Below are positions 25,019 through 37,000 of a stretch of 64,000 nt of DNA, piece by piece. The first letter of the stretch is position 1. The number at the start of each line of letters is the position of its first letter. The DNA lies in contig CM049306.1 of assembly GCA_026874595.1 (NCBI GenBank), positions 94,479,642 to 94,543,641 on the forward strand, in the 5' to 3' direction. The notes beneath the pieces are model-generated. The model was given only the letters and a program-made list of their open reading frames with translations. It did not search any database and was not told where the DNA came from. The position numbers and the translations under genes were made by a program. This DNA is from Sipunculus nudus. Taxonomy: Eukaryota; Annelida; Sipuncula; Golfingiida; Sipunculidae.

Positions 25019-28000
25019 CTGGAATCAGTTACAGTGAGAAAACACAGTTACAATCACACGGGGTGACTGATATATAAAAGTAAGCAATCAACATGCATCA
25101 TGCACAAGCTGAAGACCAAAACAAAAGTCAAATATAAATCAAACAGTGCATATTAAACTTGGTATAATGTTTTAAATATGTCATGGCTTAAAATTAAATG
25201 CAGGAAGGTAAGAATAAATACAGCGGAAAATAGTGTAATTACCGTAAAATGAATGATATTCATATTAAGTTAAATATAAAACATTGGTGCAGGAAGGAAT
25301 ATGGGGTTTAAAGTTTAATTCACAAGATTGGTTGATGTTATTAAATAATTCAGGGAGGCTAAAATCAAACTTCACATGCTGGTGCTGCAAAAGATTAAAA
25401 CCTGTGGGGTCGGACAAGGCAGAAAATTTACCAGACCCCTTTGAAGTCCTGTAGATTACTTGAAAACAGTACTGTATTATATGGCCTTTTACAAATTTTA
25501 CTGTTTTGTAATGTCTAAATTCACAACGAGTTTCTCACATGGTAATTGACCAGACTACATAAATATTCTTTTATTGTAGAGCAAATGAAATATCTGCACA
25601 TTTCCTACAAAATGTGATCCAGATTAGACCCTGTAAAAATAATAACTACCACCAGGGGGGATGGCTCTAACCAGGTTTTGCTGGATCTCATTTAAAAAAT
25701 AAGGTGATAGGAAATTCTGGTGATCCTGTACTAATTTCAAGCCCTATGAAAGACACATCTACTGATTACTGTGAATTACACATTCCTGAACTGGGGGTAC
25801 AATGGTAATAATTAAGAAACAGGCTGCACTCTGGCAGGGTATTTTATTTCCAATTTACTGATGACCTCCAAGAGAGGACCCCAACACTTGTAAAGAACAT
25901 GTGGAACAAATGTCAGCAGAGAACGGTAAGCTATAAAAGTGACACTGAGCTCTCAGCAACACTGTCTCCATCTGGGGAAAATCTGACGAGTTAACTTGTC
26001 CAAGCCATCAGGTAAGAATGTGTATCAAGACAGTCAGAAGCAGGTTACTGATAAAATTATCATACTTTATACTGGTATAAACCACTGTTGTGTACATGTT
26101 TCATCATAGTATTAGATTAAATAATACATAATTTTAAGTATAAACTACACAATTTAAATCACAACAATGAGTTTTCTAAAAAGCACAGACAACAGATACT
26201 AAATAGTACAGGTAGCAGTACAGTCAAGAATACAAAAAGACCACCACCAGGTGTATAATACACTCTTTTAAGTCTTGTGACCTCTGACCTCATTGAATAT
26301 GTCCTGATTTTGCCAAGAATCAAACAAAAATGAGATACCTAACTGATTAATAATAAGATACCTAACTATTAATATTTATGGTAAGCTGATTTTCTGGTAA
26401 GTTGAATTCTTGGTATGTTCTCATGGATACAACACAATGAAGTTTCCTCCTAGTTGAAAAATATTTTAAAGTGAAATTTTTTTTAAGTCCATCTGGTTAC
26501 TGTGGCTATACCAAAGCTTAACCAACACATGTGATGCATTTATATCCAGATGTACAAGAAGCATGGCACATTTGGAATTTGCATTCTTTTAAAAAGCAAT
26601 GTGAAAAATTGTTAAATAGGAGAAGTGACTGGAAAAGTGCATAAAAAGACTTTAAAAGGACAAAATCAGGAACAATATTATGCTTATTCTTTCACACTAT
26701 CAGTTCAGTTTTGTTTTATATAAAAGTTTCCCAGAAAAACCATTCCAGCACACAGTCTCAGTACCTTCCATATGGCTGTTTAACACCGTGTTCAGGTCCT
26801 GCATTGTGAGTAAACACAGTCCATGTTTGCCTGTTTACCATATTAAGGCCTTATGACCGGAGGTCTGATTTCGCGCATGCTCAACAGACCCCATACAAGG
26901 ACGATTTATAACTAGTCCATATATATTCATGGACCTTCATGTCTAGTGATATATCTCTGCTGAATAGACATAACAGTCCACGGGGCAAATGTAAATTCAT
27001 TGTAGGACCTGTCACAACAGATCTGTAAGATAGGTCCAGGAGCCTCAGCTGAAATAACACGCATAGTGAATGAATCCATGAGCCCATGAATCCTATCACA
27101 GAGAAACTGTAAAGCTGGATGTTTAACCAGTGAGAACATGTATTACACTTTTATTGGCCAAGTCAGTCTGGGCATATCCTGATTGACAGGTGTTGTGGCT
27201 GGTGTTGTGTCAGGGCAATACACACAGTCCGCCCCCTGTGATTATTTTGATGCCCATGATCGAGCCCAGTCCGTTGTTTTAAACACTTGTGTACAGGATT
27301 AAGCCTACAGTTTCTGGGAAATATTTTGTCAGTTACCAAATCATTTAAAAGAGAAAACACTATTTTTTGTGTTAATTCAACATGCCTCATGGGTGATTTG
27401 GCCCCTTTAAAACAAACAATATGTTAGGGCTGAAAAAGCAGTTTCATAAATTATTTGGAAATCATTATATGATTAATGGTTGAAAAGAACAAACTAGTGA
27501 GTTATTACAATAGATAAACTAAATACCAATAAATTTGTCCACTAGTTCTATTTTTTTCCAATATTTCTTGTTGATTCATTTGTAAAGGAAATAAGCTTCT
27601 CAAAATGAGAAATGCACAATTGTTGCTAAAACAGTAAATTAAAATAAAAATAACATTGTTTTTATCTTATGTCTTAATACAACACCATTAAATCCTTCAT
27701 GGCAAATTTGAAATTGTTTTCACTGAGCCATCGACTGAATGAGTGATGTTTGAGTGACAGAACAGTGACCCCAAAAATAACTTTCTTGTGACCATAGATG
27801 TTGAAATGAGCTGTCATGCATTTGTTAAAGTCTATAGTTTCTATGTCTTAGGCTTAAGAGTTGAAAAAAAATTTCTTATGTTTTGTCAAATTCCTTTTAC
27901 TGGATTTTCCAAGGAATATGCATTATTTTAATTCAAGTGAAACACCTACTTTTTTAATTGTCTGTTAAACAAAGTTTTTGGCTTAACTACATATCTGAAA

Positions 28001-31000
28001 AAAGGATTAACACAAACAAAAGAGGGACAGGGTTAGTGGACTGACTGTCATAGCAGGGACATGACGTGCATAAAGAACAGAGAAGGATGAAACTACAAAC
28101 CTGTGAGCAGGCGGGACAACCACACAACTATAATGTAACTCGATTGTCCTCTGAGGTGTTTCTACCACTGAACCATTCAAAATGTAAACATTGGTCTTAT
28201 ATGAAAATTTATAACTAATAGTTTGAATTAATTAAAATATAGTAAAGTATATCTTTAAACTTCTGTATAGATCAAACAGACTGACAATTTTTCATCATCT
28301 TTACAGTATTTTGCATCTCTATCTTCAAGGAGGGGGTGATTCAATTTTTAAATGCCATATTTCACTCTTTAACATATATATGACTAAAGATAAAATCCAG
28401 CAATTAAGTACCACAGAAAGTTTGTGGAACCCTGAGATTGATTCTGCTACCTGGGTCTGCTTCACAGACATACAGTCTGTATCACAGATATATGATAAAA
28501 CCTTTAAAATAAGACCACCTATGGGACTGGTAAAACTAGTCTTAATTCACAGCTGGTCTTATTTTATACAGGTCATTTATGACTAATGTAAATACTTTTG
28601 TTTCACTCAAGGGTGGTCTTAATAGACAAGTGTTCTTTCAGACAGGTTCCAACGTACATTTTACATTTTAAAATATTAACAATATTATTCTGTACAAAAT
28701 ATCATCAAAAATTCTTTTAATATTTTATTTGCATCACACCAGGTATATGGTGAATAAGTCAGCATTTCTCGCATGTAGAGGGACATTACAATTGTGTGAT
28801 TGTTACCGCCAGAGGAGAGCCCGTCAGCGGGAGACGAGTGCTGGTGCCCCAGACAAGCAGGGTGCGTAGATTCTACCACAACTCACACATACTTGACTCC
28901 TCCCGCCTACTCATATTACGTGATCTGCTGCGGATGCGTCCCCGCGGTTGCCGCTTAAGCAGCTCAGCAATGGCCGTAAGTTGCTTGAAGATGTCCAGAG
29001 ACATGACGCTCTGCTTGACCTCGTTATTCTGTAATGCTTGCTGCAACCAGCTCCTCATGTAGTTGAAGTCCACGTGAAGCTGATGAGCCCCATGTAAGCT
29101 GTGGAAAATAAAATTAAACAATAAACTTGCCAGTCATTTTAAACTGAATGAACATCATCAAAGTGCTCATTTAAGTAAACTAACATGTTTTACACACAAC
29201 CTGTGAGTATCCTTGGAATAGAAAATCATAAATTCACAGAATTAATATTTTAAAAGGGAAAGAAGTTTTGACATAGATAAAATGGAAATGATGTTTTTTT
29301 TTTAATTTTATGTTCCCAGTGAAATGCTGAGAAATAAAACAGTGAAAGACTCAAGTTCAGCTAGTGTGTGACAAGTGGCACTAAGTATAACCTAACTGAG
29401 GATCTGTCCAATCACTATGCTTGTCAGTGTGTATGGAGATCTTAACTCATATATGCTGCCATCTAGCGAAAAAATACTGAACTAATTCATTGGCTCAGAA
29501 CTTGAAATTTAAAGCATTTCAACTTGTATATGCAAGGTGTAATATAGATTTATCTACTGTAATACCTGAACTTAATCTTCTGTGCAAGAATGTGCTTTGT
29601 CCACGCATCTCCCATTGCCGTGGCAGCCATTGATATGGAACTTATCCGGGAAGCTGATTTAAGCTTGCAGACTCCAGTCAAAACAGGTTCCAAGATTAAG
29701 TCAACTGCCCCATCAACATAGTCACTAGCTCGGCCAGGAAACTCTGAAATAATGAATATGTACTATAAACATTCACTATCTTGGCATCGAAACTCTGAAA
29801 TGGTATATATTTACTATAAACATTAACTAGCCCAGCAAATTAAATATGTACTATAAACATTCACTAGCTTGGCATCTAAACTCTGAAATAAAAATTTTAC
29901 AATAAACATTAACAAGCAAAGCAAAGAAACTCTGACAAAATATGTACTTAAACATTCACTAGCTTGGTATCCAAAACTCTGAAATAGTAACTATTTACTA
30001 TAAACATTAGCTAGCTCAGCAAAGGAACTCTGACAAAATAAATATGTACTATAAACATTCACTAGCTTGGCATTGAAACTCTGAAATTGTAAATATTTAC
30101 TATAATTATTAACTAGCTCAGCAAAGACACTCTGACAATATAAATATGTACTAAAACATTCACTAGCTTAGCATGGAAACTCTGAAATAATAAATATGCA
30201 CTATAAACATTCACCAGCTTGGCATCTAAATTCTGAAATGGTAAATATTTACTATAACTAGAATACGGTTAGTTGAAAAGCGACTACGTGTATCCACCAA
30301 AATCAGAGTGGAACAGATGAAGTGAGGAATTGATTGAGTGGCAAGGTGAAACCGTTCCTGAGATATGAGCTCGGATGTCTGCAGCATAAACTAGAATGTA
30401 GGTGGCGCCACCTGTCATAAAATCAAGAAAGCTGTCCAGGATGTATAAAACTGCAAAATTTTAGGCAGATATGTCAAACCACTGCTGAGATAGGAGTGAT
30501 ATTATCCAAAGGCAGACAAACAGACAGACGCTGTGCAAAAATGGTTGTAGGTGGCGCCACCAGTTTTGTGTATGATAAAGAGCTATGTGAGATCTATACA
30601 CATGCAAAATTTTGGCCCAATCAGTCTAACGGTTCCTGAGATATGAGCTTGGATGTCTGCAGTGTGAACGTGAATGTAGGTGGTGCAACCTGTCATAAAA
30701 TCAAGAAAGCTATCCAGGATGTATATGCATGCCGAATTTTAGGTGAATTAGTCAAACCACTGCAGATATATGAGTGATTTTAACTCAAGGCAGATGAACA
30801 GATGGACACTGTGCAAACATTGTTGCAGGTGGCACCACAAGTTTTGGTCAAATACATTCAATTGTTAACTAGCTCAGCAAGGAAACTCTAACAAAATAAA
30901 CATGTACTATAAACATTCAATAGCTTAGCATTGAAATTCTGAAGAATTGAACATGTACAATTAAAAGATCATTCTCGACTTGTAGTACTTTTTAAACATT

Positions 31001-34000
31001 CCTATCAAAGGTGTCTTATTTTATTTAACTCCACTAGAAAACCATGTATCTGAAATATTTGTCATGACTTTGAAACTTGTATGTTAAAAATGGAACCAGG
31101 TGTAAGATAGGATTATCAGCATTTACCATAAACTTTGCCATTTTGAAAGGCTATTTTGTAATTTTCAAACTGGGTTAGTATTTGCTTGGAAAAACCACAA
31201 CAAGCCGTATTGGACAAAGCAGACATTTCATGCCCTGCATTACGCGGCTGGTTTACAACTGTCATACAATTAGGTCAGGTAGATATGATGTCCTTGTGGG
31301 GGGGGGGGGGGGGGGGCTCTTCAAAATTTACTAGCACTGGCCTGGAAACTCCAAGTACTACCGCTCCATATGTATCAATGGAAGGAAAATTTCATGCATT
31401 TAATTACCAAGAGCTGCTTTCCTCTTCCACACTTTCCCTACTGGCATAGATTCTTCAAAATACTCAAGTGCCATCCTGTAACACTGGCTAGAAAACTGCT
31501 TCACTGCCACTCCGGACAAAGTCTGAAAATATCAACACATTGACTCATTTAACATAATATCCTGAACTCCAGGTACACTATGGTGATTAGTGTCTGAGTT
31601 TTCCAGAGTTACTTCTACAGGTTATAAATGTAAAGATTAATATAATGAATAAAAGATTATAAGAACATGGGTATATTTTCCTTACAAGGTTATAGATAAG
31701 TTATGTTATATGGACGGAAATAAGAACTCAACAGCCAGCTTTAATTTTAATGCCCTTATACTGTCTGTGTGGCATGTACAGACCTGTAAATTTCTGTGTG
31801 CCATGTACAGACCTGTAATTGCCTGTGTACAGTGTGCTGACCTGTAACTGTATGTGTGCCATGTACTGACCTGTAACTGTCTGTGTGCCATGTACAGACC
31901 TGTGAATGTCTGTGTGCAATTAACAGACCCGTAAATGTCTTTGTGCCATGTACAGACCTGTAAATGTCTATGTGCCATGTACAGACCTGTAAATGTCTGT
32001 ATGTAATGTACTGCCTGTAACTGTCAGTATGTAATGTACTGACCTGTAACTGTCTGTATGTAATGCACTGACCTTAACTGTCTGTATGTAATATACTGAC
32101 CTGTAACTGTCTGTATGTACTGCACTGACCTGTAACTGCCCGTGTGCTGAGTAGATTTGTTGCCACAGGTCATTCATTTCTTCGTAACTTAATGCCTCTT
32201 TCTGACTGCGTGTCTGACCTGCCATATTGACCAATGGCTTTGTGATGGTCAGTACACGTGTAACTTCATCAGCCAATAGCTGGAGAGAGAAAATGACTCC
32301 TATCACAACAAAGCATAAAAGAAATGACTTTGGTTTATTCATGAACTTAGTTATAAAGAAATGTGAAGTTTTAACACACCTGTTACTGTAGTTCAGCTTC
32401 CATACTGAGAGTGCTTGTTCATCCTTTTAAATTATTATTATATTAACTTTAAAAATACTGGAAACACAAGAACCTATAATACTGACATGCAAAGGGTCAC
32501 ATACATTTAGCTTCACAAATAATCCACAGTTTCTCAGCTTGCATATGTCCCTACATTATTATTATCACACACTTTCATGTGTTCTCATGGAGAAACACTG
32601 GGTGATCCCAAACTTGTTAGTGCTGGGAATCAGTTGTCATTTCCTTATCAATCATCAATTAAACTTAGCTGGCCTATACAGACCAATAATTGGAATTAAT
32701 CAGTTGTTCATGAATATGAAATTTTAAACTATGTATTGAGACAAAAGACCTGTACATCAACCCAACTGTATACATGCTGCCATGCTGAATGATGTAAAAG
32801 GTAATAACTTTCTTGGCTTCATGTGTACATAGTAACCCTTGGTATGAAGTTATAAGTAAACACTGCTTTTCTCAAGTTTGCTCACATAAAACATAAAAGC
32901 ACAAGTTTCCTCATCACAAAGCCTAAGTTTAGTGCAAACTGTTGTAATCAATTACAGCAATGCATAATCTATCAGAACTTTTGCACAAACAATAACCACC
33001 ACTCTATTGCCTTGACATGGGAAACTTGGTTAATTAAAGCACTTTCAGTTTACCTTGAGATCACTGTGTATGATGAGGAGGAACGCCCCAACTGACCAGC
33101 CAGCCAGGTGGTGATGAGCCTTGGTACTGCACCAGTGTGTGACAGCCTTCGTGGTAGCCAGGAGGTGCTGTAATGTCAGGACAACCAGATGCTGCTGACA
33201 GCTATTCAGATGCTGCAGCATCCCATTCACACCTGAAATAAAAGCAAAAATTCAATGGTGAAAATAGTAAAATTCATACCTGAAATACAATAAACAAGTG
33301 ACCCATGGGTCATGACGCTCAGCCAACTGACATGTTGATAATATGTCCTTGCACAGACAACTAATTTAGATAGGTGGCATCATTGTTCATGCATATTAGC
33401 TTAAAGGGGCCCAATCACCTATAAAGCATGTTGAGTTACAGGAAAAATAGTTTCTTCCCATTAAAATAAATCTGTACCAGCCAAAACATTGCCTTGAAAC
33501 AGTTTGCTTACTCCTGTAAACGAGTGCTGAAAACAGTGGACCGGGCAAGATGGCAGGTGTCAACAAAAACACAGTGTGTGGGGCCGTGTGCAGCACGGAG
33601 CCAGAACACATGCAATAAGGAGATGCCCTGACTGACTTGGCCAATAAAATATAATACATGTTCCTGCTGGCTGAAACACTGGGTGTTGTCCCTATTAATC
33701 GGACCTCCGGTCACGCAGCCTTGTTATGGAAACAAACACACGTTGACTGTGTTTACCAACACGCACGGTCATAACAAGTAGTTAAAAAGCCGTATGCAAG
33801 GTAATGAGACTGTGTGCTGGGATGGTTCTGCTGGGAAACCTCTGTATAAAGCAATACTGAACTGATAATGTGAAAGAATAGGCATAATATTGACCACAAT
33901 TATGTACCTTTAATTTCATCAAGACCCATAAGCACAACAAATAGATGACAATCCAACCAGCCTTTCATGAGGAATCTGGCAATTTGAGTGTATTTAGCAC

Positions 34001-37000
34001 TGTTTCTGGGGTGCTCAAACATAACCCAAAACTCTGAGAATATAGGTCACTGTGACCCAATTTCAGGTTTCTGGGGAGAACTTTTGAGGAACTCTCAAGA
34101 TGTCAAGTTAGAAGATTCTTGGCCCCATGGTTATGAATTGTGCCCTACTTTGGTATCAAATTTTCAATTATTCTGAGGGGTGTTTATAAGCCCAATAGCT
34201 CAGAAAATATGGGTAACAGAGATCTTAATTCAAGTTTCCAAGAAGACTTTTCATAGATCTCCCTGGATGTCAAGTTTGAAGATTCTAGGACCAATGGTTA
34301 CAATTTGAGCCCTGTTAAGGGACGACTGCATCTTTGAAGGTCTCATAAATAGAGAGAAAAAAATGTGTTAAAATTTTTTTTTAATTTAGGTTGTGCCACC
34401 AGTCCGCAAAAACTGATGAAACACATACTACATGATGAATATGCATTCAAAGAATCAGGGAGATCAATGCAATAGTTGTTCAGATACTTGAGCTTTTGAA
34501 TCAAATTTTTAGTTATTCTTGGAGTTACTTCTAAGCCCCGAAGCTCGGGGGATATGTGTAACAGAGACCTAATTTCAGGTTTCCATGGAGTTTTTTATGG
34601 ACCTCCCAGGATGTCAAGAAAAAAGATTCCAGGTCATATAGTTATGATTTGTGCCCTGTTAACAGACGACCACATCTTTGACCGTCTCAAAATAAAGATA
34701 AAATGCGTAAAAATTCAAAGAGGTCCAGGTGGCACCACCAGTCTGCAGAAATTGATGAAACACTCCATGATGCATATGCATGCAAAGAATAATGGCGATC
34801 AATGCACTAGTTGTTCAGATACCAGAGCTTTTGAATCAAAATTTTAGTTATTCTGGGGGGTACTTCTGAGCCCAATACCTCAGACAATATGGGTGACAGA
34901 GACCTAATTTCAGGTTTCCATGGAGACTTTTCATGGGCCTCCCTTCTTGTCAAGAAAGAAGATTCTAGATCTAGTCATTACAATTTGTGCCCTGTTAACA
35001 GATGACAGCATCTTTTAAGGTCTCAAAATAGATGAAAAAAAAAAATAGTAAAAAATCGAAAAAATACAGGTGGCACCACCAGTCTGCAGAATCTGATGAA
35101 ACACTCCATGATCAATATCCATGCAAAGAATCATGGTGATCAATGCATTAGTTATCAAGATACTTGGGTTTTTGTATCAAATTTTCTATTATTCTTGGGG
35201 GGGGGGGAGGGGGTGTACGTGGAAGCCCCATAGCTCAAAGGATATGGGTAACAGAGATCTAATTCGAGGTTTCCAAGGAGACTTTTCATGGGTCTCCCTG
35301 CATGTCGAGACAGAAGATTCTAAGTCCAGTCAATAAGATTTGTGCCCTGTTGACAGATGATGGCATCTTTTAAGGTCTCAAAAATAGAGAAAGAAAATAG
35401 TAAAAAATAAAACAAGGCCTACAGGCCTAATGCGAACCTGTGCATATAGATATACACCAGGTATAAAGCTTCAATGCTGAACCACTACTTTTCATATATA
35501 TGAACAATGCAAGTACTAAACATTTTGAACAAGAAACAATACACAACATCACTGCTGAAATTCTAGCATGGGTGCACACAACACAAAAATTATTGTAGGT
35601 GGCACCACCAGTCTTGTATACGACAAAGCTATTTGACATGTATAATAATTTCAGGCTGATATATCGAATTCCTCCGTAGAATTAAGCAGGCACATACACT
35701 TTGCAAAGTCATTGTAGATGATGACACCTGTCTTGTGAACGAGAAAGCCATTAAAGACACATAGACAGGTCAAAATATCAGGCCAATACATCAAACTTTC
35801 CTTGAGTCTGATGCACGGGGCTGACCAGGCTTAGGTGAGAAAGGCTGTTGCCCCGAGTGTACTGTGACAAATTACTGGCTCAGGCTACTGCACTAATGAA
35901 CTCTTGACCTGCACCTGGCTAGACTGAGTGAACTTTTGACCTGTACCTGGCTCCACTGAGTGAACTCTTGACCTGTTGCATAATCTGACACAGTTGGAAG
36001 TCTGCCAAAGCTATAAATAAATCCAGGCTGACCTTTTGCCTATTGCCAAATCTAAAATAGTAGCCACACAATTGCATAAGCTCACAGATTGGCTCCATAT
36101 GCAGCCCTGAGAGGCATGACACCAATGAGGTGATCACATGATGCTCATGAGGTGATCACATGCTACCATGAGGTGATCACATGCTACCCATGAGATGATC
36201 ACATGCTGCCCATGAGGTGATCACATGCCTTGTGCTTGGCTGCACTGATTGAACTGATGACCTATATTTGACTGCACTGAATGAACTCTTGATCTGTTGC
36301 CAAATCTGAAACAGTTGGCAGTTTCTCAACCTATTCAAGAAACAAACACAATCTTGGCCTGTTATGTAACTATGCTAACATTTATCCAACACAAACCATT
36401 TGAACAAACTTGAGAAGGCTTGCCTCTGGGATCATTTCTGTAAAATATTGAACAATTTGGCTGGACTGTTTACAAGAAGAAGACTTTTAAAGTTTTTTTT
36501 TCAGCTTTTTCCCTGTAAAATCTAAGTAAATGCAGATAGCAAAAATAAGCTGAATCCATCAACATTTGATATGTGACTGATAATTGCATAAATTTTGGGG
36601 ATGGTAGCTCCTGCTATTCCTGAGAAATTATGAGTTAGTGTACAGATGATATGTAATATCATAAATCTACATTTTTTAAAAGCTTTTAAAAAACATTCTT
36701 GTCAATATTTTCCATAGATATTCTGAAATCTAAATGTCTAGAGGCATGATGTAATGGATGCTGATAAATTAGTGCTGGGCTAGATGTATCTGCTTCACAC
36801 AGCTAACATTTATAGTAAGATGACTCAATTCAATCTTTATAATTCAGCCAAAATTCATTTTTTGGAACCATAAAAGACAATTATTATTAGAATGATTCAG
36901 GGAATTAATCTTGCAAAATATTAAACAAACTGGCCTCAGTATTATCAGTTGAAAAACGTTTTGTAGGTTTATAACTCATATGGGGAAATACAGCAAAATG

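Noticed and set aside
29744-30257. CRISPR-like array
   Set aside because: Units are contiguous and diverged, with no constant repeat plus unique spacers, and the context is an animal intron.
31706-31978. 90-codon minus-strand frame in the exon 6 donor array
   Set aside because: Translation of a ~30-bp tandem unit. Openness follows from the period being divisible by three, not from selection.
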